Position numbers and translations under genes: made by a program. A DNA stretch of 64,000 nt from Theristus sp. LFF4_11. Lineage: Eukaryota > Nematoda > Chromadorea > Monhysterida > Xyalidae. Shown piece after piece: positions 11,363 through 22,552 of the stretch; position 1 is the stretch's first letter; every line of letters starts with the position of its first letter. Location: contig JASANC010002097.1 in the NCBI GenBank assembly GCA_030248135.1, forward strand, positions 1 to 64,000, written 5' to 3'. Under the pieces are notes generated by a model. That model worked only from the letters and a program-made list of their open reading frames with translations. It was not told where the DNA came from and made no database searches.

Positions 11363-11536
11363 CTGCAGTTGTGGATCTTTGAAAAATGCTGCAATGACCA
11401 GCAAATTTCCCGTCACAGTCACACCCAACAACACCGCGTACACAACAATGATTCCATACTCCGGTACAAAGTGCTGATTTTGTTCTTCCCACAGCAGTCC
11501 GCACAACTCAGAACTGTTGGAGTTGTTTTGCAGCAT
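11363..11536 (-). CDS. Rhodopsin-like GPCR, first coding exon (58 codons, partial)
   Basis: The exon starts with ATG at 11536-11534 and ends with CAG before a GTTTGT donor at 11362, in phase 0. The N-terminus carries two N-glycosylation sequons (NNS, NSS) and is followed by a first transmembrane segment containing the class A signature GNLLVIAAF and then a basic-polar loop. This is the usual extracellular N-terminus plus TM1 of a class A receptor. The ligand cannot be inferred. Later exons should lie at lower coordinates, but there the retroelement begins within about 120 bases and no TM2 exon is visible. The rest of the gene is either left of the window, across a retroelement-filled intron, or lost. 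Confidence 0.7.
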
Positions 11537-11904
11537 CACGTCAGTTTTCTTTGGAATAGCATCGAATTGATCATGTGACGGCGTTACTGTTGCTGCTGTG
11601 AATCAAAAAAGGGAGACAGCGTTGTAGGAAAGCTGTTTTTCACCAATTATCGCATGAAACTATCGAATTATACATCATCAGTTACAAAAAACTTCTTTCA
11701 GCTCTGAAGTAGTATTAGGGTTTCCTCATTAGCGAAGTTGACGACGACAAACAGGAAAGTGGTTTGTAAAACCCATTCCAATATATTGTAATTTTTTGTA
11801 GTAGTGAGTGGTTAGTGAGTGAATGAGTAGAAAAGGGTGGAAAGTAGAAAAAAGGAGAAAAAACCGACAGGGCGAGTAAGACGACACTGATTTCAATTGG
11901 TTAT

Positions 11905-12445
11905 TTTTTTAATTAAATATTTACGGAATCCGCTGAAATTTGGAGCAGAGGTTCTCACGGGTGGGTAACTTTGTTCCCGCGCGAAAAAAATATAATTGCT
12001 TTGAGATTACGTTTTTTACCGGAATTCAAAAAACTACAAACTTCGAAAAACAAATCTCCGCAGTTTCGTTAGTTGTTTTTGTGTGCCACCTGACCATGCT
12101 GCCAATTTTCTGCTGGCGCAATTGGCGTTGACCGAACGGTACCGGTATCTGGCTAGTGATGTTTGTTTCATGCAAGACGATGCACCGCCGCACATGGCCC
12201 AGTCAGTCATGGACTTGCAACTCCTTAGTCCTTTCTCGCCAACTCATTAGTCAATGTATAGCACTGCAGCGCTGCTTTCACAATAATGGCGCTTTTTTAA
12301 CGGTGGTGCTTAACGCAAAAAACCCAGAAATTTCATCAAAAATATTTTTTATTTCTGCAAAAAAGCAATTTCAGATGGATATTTTTTGCACGGATCCGTC
12401 AAAAGCTGTGTACAAAATTTCAGCGGAATCCATCAATGTTTGATT
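11905..12445 (+). mobile_element. Degenerate DDE transposon with terminal inverted repeats
   Basis: The left end (11925-11941, GGAATCCGCTGAAATTT) and right end (12415-12431) are inverted repeats matching at 16 of 17 bases. At 12170-12214 a plus-strand reading gives MQDDAPPHMAQSVMD, matching the QDxAPPH motif around the second catalytic aspartate of Tc1/mariner-like transposases. The frame is broken on both sides and only about 500 bases remain, so it is a dead internal deletion copy. Confidence 0.6.
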
Positions 12446-14130
12446 TAAAAACATAACATTTTGATATTATTACCGTGTTTTTTTACTCTCCATGCACATG
12501 ATATTTTTCATAAATGGCATTTTCTACGGCTGAAATGACTTTGTTTTATTTTAGCTTTTATTTTTAACTACCCTGAATATGACTGATGCAAAAATAGCCT
12601 CTGCTAGCCAAACAAATATAGATAAAACATCATTATCACTTATATTTTTAAACACATACAGTACATGTACTTGTACATATGTTGCAAAACCAACCCGCAG
12701 AGTTGTTGAGTGATGTAGAGTTTTGAGACAATGTACATGAATTATATAAAATGAAAGCAAAATAAAGTTTATTTAAATTTTTGGTTTGAATCTAGTGTCA
12801 TACCCTCAAACCTAGTGTCATACCTTATGCTCACATAGTTCCACAGTCGTGTATCTTTCAGACAGTAATAATATAACAGCCGACCGTGTTGACGTAAACG
12901 GTATAACCACCGTATTACTCACGTAAAAGCGCAAACTTGCATGTATCAAATATTGTAATGAAAATAGCAAGGGAAATCGACGAAATAGTATTTGCTGATG
13001 TGTACTTGGGACTGGTCTCGGTCTTGGAAATGAAATGACATTTTGCTCTGTATGGATCACACACAGAGCACTCAAATTCGATTACATTAGCAGCACGGGG
13101 TACCGTGATCGTAAAAAGGGCGCCCTTCCGCCATCAATGCGAGTAAACGGCCATCGTCGCCGCTGCTCCATAGCTCTGTTGCAAAGAACTCGCATACTGT
13201 TGATCAACAACACAAAACATGCTGCATTGCGCGCAAAAATTAATCAGAAATAGAGGATAGGAAAAATGTAGTGCCGTTCGAACGCTGTTTTCACACTGAA
13301 ATTCAAGTGAGGACATTAAGAGATGAAATGCTTCGACACTTCAAGTTCTGATGCAAAGTTGTACGAAGTGAATCGTAAATGAATCAGTTTTGGTAAACAA
13401 ACAGTGTACGCATTGCACTTCATGATTTTTTTAAATTTTGATGGTCTCTCTGAATTTGTTATCGTGTTGACCAAAAAATGAGCGGCTTACGATGCCCCTT
13501 TCGCAAGCGAACGCGCTATTATAACGTAACAATTGACTTTTTAATAAATAAAAAAGCCTGCTGTCATTAGGCTGCTGCTAAGAGACGATGAAATACGCAC
13601 AGCACAATATTCAAACATCCAAGAAGCAAGACATCAAACAACTGCATGCAACAATTTGTCCTAAAACAATTTATTGTAAAATTGAACATGTACACGTAAT
13701 TTTATTCACGGGGCGCATAGAAGGTATGAGTATGGCAAATAAATTTTTTGCTTTATAACATCTCTAGTAACGGAAGAAAAGCTTGAAAATACATGTACAT
13801 GATAAACAATAGTGAAACTCAAATCACCTTTTGCTGTGCTAAAATTTTCATGTACAGGGCGTCCCAACAAACAACAAAAGTCCATGGCTCGCACGGCCGA
13901 CTGGTTGCATGTAAAGCCAGCCAATGTCGGCGATCATTGAGAACATATGGACCACACACACTTTAAACACAGCGACCACTGAATTTGTTTTCTTTCATTT
14001 CTACCGCTTTGGGTCGGTTCTTTTTTTTGGCAAACGGTAGACTGGCTGCGCCAACTACATGTTCTGATTAATAAAAAATTGTTAAAAGATTGGTAAAAAA
14101 GCCTCAAATAACCTAAGAGTATTTGTTTTC

Positions 14131-14463
14131 AGCCCGTTCCTGTGGTTTTCAAGTGTGGGTCTTGTGCGGAAATAATAGTATCTAGATACCCGTTACAAGT
14201 TCGAGTGGTGTAAAGCACAGAAATTGCAATTTGGAAATTTCCATATATGTAATTAGCGCTTTAAATGAACCCCGAGTAGCCGTTTTCAGCTTGTTCCTCT
14301 AATTTTCAAGTCCTGGTCCCTGTATGGAAATAATAGTCCACGTTGATATGCCGAATGATGTAAAGATGGGAACGCAAGTTTGAAAGTTTTATAGTCATCA
14401 CATGTAATTTGACAATCAAGGACCTCACGTAACAGTTTTCAATTAGTTTCAACTGTCTTTCAG
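14131..14463. repeat. Degenerate tandem repeat, unit about 151 bases
   Basis: The phrase TTTTCAGC, a few bases, then TGTTCC or CGTTCC and TTTTCAAG occurs near 14131 and again near 14283. Both are followed by GGAAATAATAGT about 35 bases later. A weaker third start occurs near 14434. The spacing is about 151 bases. Function is unknown; it could be an old satellite or a transposon-internal repeat. Confidence 0.4.
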
Positions 14464-16783
14464 GCTGAACTCCATTTACAGAGGATTTTTAGAGCCTCGT
14501 ACAAGAACAAAATGACATTTTCACAGCTTATAACACTCAGCGTGGTCGATTACATAGGTCCCCGTTCAATTTATACTTAGTATTTGAATACAAGTTTCGA
14601 TTTTTCATGGACACTGAAACAGGTCGACAACAACAACAACAACAACAACAACACCCTGAAAATTTTTTTTGGTTTTTGTGTTCTCTGCTAAACCACGGTG
14701 GGATGTTTCATTTTTTTGTATCGATTGATAAGGTGTTAGTTCAACTTTGTGCAGCAAAATAATTTCCTTTCATCACCAATGATGAAAGTTACGATGTTAG
14801 AAAGTTAAAAAAATTTGCAATGAGCTTTCTGAAATATATTGTGGGTTAAAATCACAATTGCAATTGAACTATTAGCAGCATCACCAGAACAAAAAACAAA
14901 TAGGTGTGACAAGAAACAGAAAAAATAAACAAATCTTATTTTTCTAAGTTGAGAACTGTTAACCATATATTTAAGATAGCATACAATATGCTCAAATACA
15001 CTTTGAACATATGAGCACTATTGAAGCACCATTGATATTTGCCCAAGTTGAAATTTGTTGAAAAACCAAAAAATGCTGAGCTGCCGAATCACAGTGTGCA
15101 TGACGTTGACAAAGATGGGTACTTAACTGGTGTAATGCGAAGTGGAACAGCTAAGCACCAATGAATAGAAGAAGGTAGACAGCTGACTTTACATATTTCA
15201 ATGAAGCGCAATAAATTCTAGAACAGAAAAACAACGTCTTTGTTTTTGGCCGTTTCCAACTTTGTGTATTTCAGACTAGTACACTTGAAACTCATTTTGG
15301 TAACATAAAGAAAGACCATCAGTTTCTTTTAGGTACAAAACAATGCGTTATGAAATCAGAGATCGGCAATAGTTGACCTGCACAACAAATAATTTTGACA
15401 GGCTAATTAAAGAAATTGCCGCATTTCAACGCGTGTTGTACAGGGTGTGCCAAAAAGTGTACTAAAATTCTCATTCTCATTTATGATACGTGATTTAGCT
15501 CAACATGGAACTCTTATGAAACTCTATGCTTGTTTTTTATGGACTCGCATATTGATAAACTTCACGAAAGATAACAATGTTTAGAAAGTACCCATTTTGG
15601 TTTTGGTTTTGTTGAAACGCAAAGAAAGCACCGTTATGGATTGCTCAACGGGGATTACCCCGCGGTAGTCAAGCAACCATTCAATATTTTCAAGCCAATA
15701 TTTCCAACTAAGCCCTGCGATTCAGAATTTTCAAAAACGGGACCAATGAATAGTGTTTACCTTGTGGATTTTATGGGAATGCTGGGTTGACTGTTTTTCA
15801 CCGGCCGGATGACCACGGTCATTGAAAACGACGGCGGCCGCATTGAAAACGATGTTGAATACGAGTCGAAGTAAAGGTGTGGCTGAAAAATCTATGGAAA
15901 TAAGAAGCCGTACTACAAGTGTTTTAAATTTGATCTCACCATCTTGTAGTAGGAAGAAAAGGAGCAAGTTTAAAACCTGCCTTTTTGTTTACCATGTACA
16001 ACGATAAACATTGAGGGATTTTGAATTTTTGAAAAAGTCACATCTGCAGATATCGAGGAAACAAGGTCATCTTGTGACTGTTTTTTTCAATGAAAAATAT
16101 TTTAGCTCTACCAAGCCACGGTATCGACAGTATGTTGGGGTAAATCAAAAACCCGTGCAATTTAACTTCAAATGTTTTAATGCTGAGAAATATTTAGAGC
16201 GAAATAAATGTACACCCAACGGGTGCCGCCAAAACATAAAAGACGAAGCTGACAATCATAAAAAGTGTCCGTTTGAAAAGCAATCATCGGAAAAACGGAG
16301 CCAAATCGCGTTGAGAAAGCTGAGCTGCGCGCCATCTAGTGTTGGGTTAGCAGGACCAGCACGGACATGGACTTATGTGTATGTGCAAATGCACATGTAT
16401 TTCTGCCATTAGCAGTCAAAAGAACACAGTGTACATAAGTAGATACACGACGACAACGACGGTATCATGTAACGTATGTGAGAGCGGCGGAACTTGAAAA
16501 TTGATATTCTCGGCCGTCCAGTTACTACGCCGAGTACCAGCAACGCACGCGTGTTCATGTTGGTAGACCGTGCGCACAAAACAAGCTGCCTCATCTAACA
16601 CTTCTGAAATTTGCATGCTTTTCGACTATTTTCTTGATTCTCGTCTGCGCATATCATTTTTATTCCAATATTCTCGTGTAAAAAATGAGTAATAATGGTT
16701 GCCTGCTTTGTGTATGCTTTTTGCTGAGCAGCTAAATTACACATTCACTGGAAAGCGTTGGCTGCAGCCGACAAAAAGTCGTT

Positions 16784-17218
16784 TCATTTCTTTTCAGCAG
16801 CTGGGAGTGTGTTGGCATCTGGTAGTGAAGCGATATCATGGTCACGTCTTGAATGCGTCAGAAGAACATAGCGTTGTTATTAATAAAACCAGCAGATGAG
16901 ACTGCACAATTGATTGTTTGTGACACCGCAAACAAGCACACAAAAGTTTCAGCGAATACAATAATGTCAATTCTTCAAACACAACAACCGTCCACTGGGA
17001 TCTTTCAAGAAACATTTTTATTTAGTTTGAACTCCGATTCACATTGTTTGATGGATGAAGCAATCACATGCCGATTTTTCGGTGTTGCTACAAACGCCTC
17101 TGTTTTGTTGTTTTGTTTTCAAAATCAAAATGGTAGTCTTACCTTGTTGAATTGGAGGATTGTGTGCATTCAATGTTGAAGTGAGGAAGATCAACCAATT
17201 AACAACTAGCACCATCAT
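16784..17218 (-). CDS. Small secreted cysteine-containing protein (82 residues, four exons)
   Basis: Exons are 17218-17143, 17097-17043, 16972-16890 and 16818-16784. All have GT-AG splice sites, phases match and the model closes with TGA. Exon 1 encodes a typical signal peptide (MMVLVVNWLIFLTSTLNA). The mature part has about five cysteines (CSN, CDC, FVCLF, INC) and a hydrophobic stretch in exon 3. No family was recognised. The last exon is only 11 codons and rests on splice phase alone, so the C-terminus could differ. One intron is only 45 bases, in line with the smallest introns nearby. Confidence 0.45.
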
Positions 17219-18243
17219 CGGTTGGATTTTGTTCTGTTATTTCGATTTGACTATAACGGTTCAAACGCAGACAGCAATAAGATCATGAAAAGAAATGTCA
17301 TCAAGTGCGCCAATGTGTGAAATTGACAGTTCTTTATTTTGGTGCGAAATCCAGAAAATTTCAAGGTTGAGCCACATAATCAGTTAGTTGACAAAGGTTC
17401 AGCATGCGTAATTTTCCAACTGTCATAAACAGCGGTTCAAAGATAAGAAATATCGAATCTCAATTACGTGCACGTAACAAATCAAGCTAACCACAATAAT
17501 AAACGTAAGAAAATATGTGCATTTGAAGAATCGTCGGTGGAATTTTAGTCTTACGCATCTTCGTCCAGATATAAAGTGATTTACGATACGCTGCTTTGAA
17601 AACCACAATAGCAAAAATCGGTGTTACTGTTGTGAAGCAACTGTTGGTTATTCTATCGCACGCCATAAAAATATACGCATTGAAATGGAAATATAAAATT
17701 GGTGATGAACCAGACGGAAAGAAACGGCACAAAAAAAACGTAGAGGCTGAGCAAAGTGCTATGCCGTTGTTTACTATTCTTTGGGTCGGAATAAAAATTA
17801 ACCACTTGTGGATTCAGCGTGCACAATGTAGCCGGTGCATGAGTGAGCCCAAGTGTTTGAATCTATTACGCACGTATAGCTGCTATAACTGTTGATTTCT
17901 GCCGGTTTGCTAACGCCGGAAATTAAGTTTGCCGCCAGTTAAAAACACAACAGTAAGAACGAGAAATATGCTACTTTCAACTTCTGTCTAGCTATATTGG
18001 GCGTCGCAATTTTTTATTGTTTGATTCAAGCCAGAAGAACATGAAACATAAGATCAAACAGTAGTTCGAGCTTGAAATACATACATGTAAAAATGTACAC
18101 AAACAAAATAACGAATCTAGCTTTTGTTTTTACGGTTGTTTTCAAATACGTTTTAATGAAGTAAAGTACTTGTTTGCAAACAGGTTGATCTTTCGCAAGC
18201 TCGCTAGAAATCATCAATCTTCTTGTCAAGTTCGTTGCCGCGT

Positions 18244-21200
18244 TCAACTTGATAACCTTGAAAGTGCCGAAACCAGAGATGCCGCCGGCACTTGGTGGCG
18301 TTTTTCGTGACGAATGTTTCGAATTAGCAGCACAGCGCTGACAGCCATCAGAATACCAAGCAGCACAAACACGGTGATCATTAAAACGGCAAATGAAAGT
18401 TGCGAAACGCACACCGTGCTTTCGTGGTAGGCGGACATTGTGCGAAGCCATTGATCGCGCTCCACTGCGTTCTCGTGTCGACATCCGGACTCAGCAGTAC
18501 TTGGTCGCGACTGTCGATTACGCTTGTTGACATCTGTTTGTTTCGATTGAACTGGTACTTGCAAAACTCATTACAAACTCATTTCATTACAAACTGGCAA
18601 AACAAATACTCTTACTGCGTTTTCAGAATCTAACGGTGTGGAGCGCACATGAAATCTTTCTGCTAAAGCTTGGATATTAGTGCAGGTTTAAAACAAAATG
18701 AGAAGTGGGTTTGTAAAAAAAAGACGACGTACATGTCAAAGAAGCAAAAAATAAACTGTTATCTGGGGCTCTCACAGGGCGACAGTCCGGATGTGGTGTC
18801 CGGATCGAGCACATTGATCGCAGGTGCATGAACATCAACTTCGTCTAACAGCTGAGGCATGCGCCGTTGTCGTCGTAATGTGGAGTCATAGTCGCGACCC
18901 CAACGCCGATCGAGATATCTGTGCGTTGGCAGTTGCATGTTTCGTTCCATAACGGTGGTAAAGTCCGGATATTCTTGTCGATCATATGAAATACGATCAG
19001 CAGCGCTGCCGGATGGCGTGCGACGCCGATCTGTTGATTGTATCTGATGAGAGTCATTACGATTGCGCAATACTTGACGTCGCCCATTCGGTTGTCTCCG
19101 TCGTTGTGTTTGTGTTGGTGGCGGTTGTTGTGATGGTTGCCTTCCGTTGCCATGGATGGATCTTGGAGGCAGGTTAGGTTGCAATGATGTCGCAGACGGC
19201 GTTGGTGAACTGTCCGTTTCATCTGTATTGAACTAATTGTTTTAAATTTGAAGTTTAAAACGCCTTGCACATGAGAGCGGTATGAAATGCCATATGGCTC
19301 GATGGCCAAAAAATGGAATTTTGACATTTTTGGCTAAAACGATCCTACTAAGTGTCCTGAGTAAGCGCACAAAACTTTTCGGCCAAATACCTACCGTAAC
19401 CCGAGTTATGGCCAATTTAATCCGAGGTGACCACTGAAAGAGGAGAACAAACTGAATCAGATCCACTACCTTTTGACTAAATTTAGCAAATTTTTAGTTC
19501 TGCCCTAAAATTCTGGCTTGTAAGACAGAAATTAAAAAAAACGTTCGGCTCGGTTACAGATAATTTCGCAATAACAGAAAGATAGCCCAGATTCTGGGCT
19601 TCACGATGATGCAAAAATCGTGCCCCGTTCTTACTTTTTTGCTATTTTAAATTGTTTTCCGCCGGTCTGGTGGCCAAAAATGTCGAAAAAACGGCTTTTT
19701 TGCCATATTTTTCCTAACTATTGTCTACCAGGGTCAACGCATTCTGCTCGAAACTTGCTGACGTAACCTTCTGCTGTACTCTGAGTAAGTTTGATTTTCT
19801 AACTGACCCAATGGAAACTCCATCCAAGCAAAAATATGGCTGTTTTTCGACCGATTTTGGCCGAAAATCACGTGATTACCGGTTGTTACCACTGATACTG
19901 AGAACTATGAAGATTGTTATGTTGGTAAAAGTTGAACTACCTTTTTGGCTACAATGCGGTACTCAGGTTGTGACCAGTCATGGATTGCTGAGTTTGTAAA
20001 GGCTTTATTTGCTTCACGAAATGTGGCAAATATAGCCAAAAATAGTGTTTTTCGCATATTCTGATGTGTCCGTCCGTGTACAGGGTATTTCCTAGTATAA
20101 CGACAAATTGCGAAGCAACGTTGACAAAAATCCAAGCACGGCTATTAGGGCAACTTTTTGCGCTGAATTCGAAAAAATGGTACGTTGTGAAATTTTTCTA
20201 CAGTAACCCAACATTCAGGATTTTTGTCTTTTTGACCCTTTCGGGTTGTTTCTGGTCCGTATGGTGTTATACTTGAACTAATCAGACTAAATTTAGTATC
20301 AATCAATTCTCTTTAATCAGGTAATCACTTTTAATTTAGTACCGTAACCATATCGTAACTACCGTTACTCGAAAAACACACTTTTTACCATTTTAAACCA
20401 TTTTTTAGGCTTGAAAGTGGCATTTTTGATTCCTGTAGTGCTCTTGAACGAATCTAGTCAAATTTGGCATCAATCAACTCCCCTGATCAGCCAGAACGAT
20501 CATCGTGAAGCCCAGAATCTGGGCTATCTGTCTGTTATCGCGAAATTGTTTGTAACCGTTAGAGCCGGGCGTTTTTTTGAAATCCCTGTCGTACAAGTTA
20601 GAATTTCAGGGCACTACTAAAAATTGCTAAATTTAATCAAAAAATAGTGGATCTGATTTAGTTTGTTCTCCTCTTTCACGTGGTCACCTCGGATTTGCGT
20701 AAAATTGCTTTAAAAGCCCAAAAATGCAATTCGACGATCGGTCGCCGGAGTCACCGGCGCCCGTCGGCCAGCACATAAAATGGCCATAATTCGGGTTACG
20801 GTAGGTATTTGGTCGAAAAATTTTGTGCGCTTACTCAGGACACTTAGTAGGATCGTTTTAGCCTAAAATGTCAAAATTCCATTTTTTTCGCCATCGAGCG
20901 CTAAGTCATACCGATGTCATGTGCAAGGCGTTTTAAGTCCATCTGTTATAGGTACGTTACACACGTCGTGTATAGTGACATCAAATGAAACTTCAATGTA
21001 AACGTGGTTGCAAAACCACAAACCTGCGATAACAATAGCTTCAGCAATGATCGTTTGTCCACTGAACTCATTGTTATTGTCTGCCGCTGGTGCATCGTGC
21101 GTGTGATGCTCGTGGTGCTCGACTAAGGTCTCAGACGATGACTCCCCGAAGCATTGTGGTGGCTGCTTGCACAATCAATAGCAAATTAGGCTAGTTTCTT

Positions 21201-22552
21201 TTGATTTAATTTCTTTTGATTAAAATTTGATTTAATTGCATTTATCTCCACAAACACTAACAGTTAAATGTGAGCAGTCAACGTCGCCACGCATCACTGA
21301 ACATAATTGGATGGTGCAGGAAAAAATCATCACAGAATTGTCGGAAAACTTGAATGCATCCGCTCCTACATAGGCCTGATTGAGTTCAGTCGAGTACGTG
21401 AGATCAGGCAAAATCGTTGGGTCCACAGCGCATCTGAACATAACAAGCATAATCTGGAACGGTGTCAGTTCTCAGGTCACAAGGCAAAATCTGTGGTTGA
21501 ACATCGTTTTTACGCAAATATGCGTGGCCGCAAGCAAGCATATTTTTGTCGTTTACATTGAACCAGTTCAATCGTTTTCTGGACGCACCCTATATCATCA
21601 ATTATCATGAACTGTTCGCCGAATCCATTAGACACCTCACAGCCTTTAACCAACATTTTGAGATCCGGAGCTAAAATAATTACGAGTTTAAATTTTTGTC
21701 ATTGCAGCTTTTTGAAATGAAAGTTTGAAGGAAACATACGCCCGTCACATTTCCAAACGTGGTATAGTTTCTGTCCAATCTCTGCTACACGGGCTTCGGG
21801 GCCTTCGTGATCGTTAACATGCACAGAATAGTAACATCGGCTTGACGGAGATCGAATAACACCAAGTGGTATAGTGGTCATATCCCTGAGCGACATAATT
21901 ATCAGTGTCAAAGTTCACAAACAATACGCAAACAAAAAACTGTTCTAAAGACACAACGACTGACATTATTGTGACAATGTCTTGAACTTTTTGCAACTGT
22001 CGTTGTTCGTAGTAGCATTGAACGCTATATGCGCGGTCCTTTTTTGTCACAAACATGCTGTGGAAACTGATCACAATGACGACCGACTCCAATAACCCCG
22101 GTGTGGGATCAAGCTGAAGTGCGAAACATTGAACGCTTGTGAAAGGCTTGACATTAGAACACTAGTCTTCAGTTCACAAGCAATTCGTTCTACCTTTCGT
22201 TCTCTTAGCATGCCACAATTTGCGAGTGGTACTTCAAGTGTTGGCGATTTTGAACCACCGACAGAAAAATGATGCGCGCAGCCTGGATCAGCACTGCGTC
22301 CCTTTGCGAAGATTCGACCCCAGAACGGTCGACGTGTTTCTGCCTTGATTCGCATTCGATCCATTTCACATTCCACTTGTGGCATCCCTGCGTTTGAAAC
22401 TTGCACGTGTTAATAACAAGCGGAGCTGTGCTTCAGTCGCAAACAAAGTTATCTTCACCCATGACTTCGTTGTTCACGGCGCCGATCACGGGAGCGACGC
22501 GCGTTACCGCGAGGCCGAATGTTAAGTGCAGCAGAATCGCCAAGAGTTGCAT
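18244..22552 (-). CDS. Cuticlin-like ZP-domain type I membrane protein (570 residues)
   Basis: Nine exons: 22552-22459, 22387-22194, 22113-21965, 21885-21740, 21670-21589, 21433-21262, 21162-21024, 19222-18776 and 18533-18244. A signal peptide (MQLLAILLHLTFGLA) is followed by a full ZP module, residues about 34-295. It contains VECEMDRM, PFWGRIFAKG, TKKDRAYSVQC, AEIGQKLYHVWKC, IDDIGCAVDP and FSCTIQLC, close to nematode and arthropod cuticlins. ZP modules polymerise into extracellular matrices. A Q/R-rich linker of about 150 residues carries a furin-type site RRQRR (442-446). One transmembrane helix (about 520-545) and a short basic tail follow, so the ectodomain is probably released by cleavage. 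Intron 7 holds a 1.7 kb fold-back transposon. Phases close exactly. Confidence 0.85.
19255..20936. mobile_element. Fold-back non-autonomous DNA transposon with TTAA ends
   Basis: The left end (TTAA at 19255, then AACGCCTTGCACATGA) is mirrored at the right end (TCATGTGCAAGGCGTT, then TTAA ending 20936). The mirror symmetry continues inward for roughly 350-450 bases per arm with divergence, for example GCCCAGATTCTGGGCT near 19580 and again near 20510. There is no transposase. TTAA at both ends is the target site of piggyBac-type elements, so membership there is inferred. It lies in intron 7 of the ZP gene and leaves the splice sites intact. Confidence 0.75.

Larger units (their letters stand above)
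11537..16783. other. Gene-poor interval with decayed transposon sequence
   Basis: No gene is supported. It holds a transposase relic at 11905-12445, degenerate repeats of about 151 bases near 14131-14463, an (AAC)n microsatellite at about 14631-14652 and transposon-type end motifs such as TACAGGGTG near 15438. Open stretches at 15822-16007 and 16011-16412 on the plus strand lack clear starts, splice signals or known domains. Confidence 0.6.

Noticed and set aside
16011..16412. Open plus-strand stretch of 133 codons with several cysteines
   Set aside because: It starts without an ATG, shows no signal peptide or known domain, and its end runs into low-complexity sequence.
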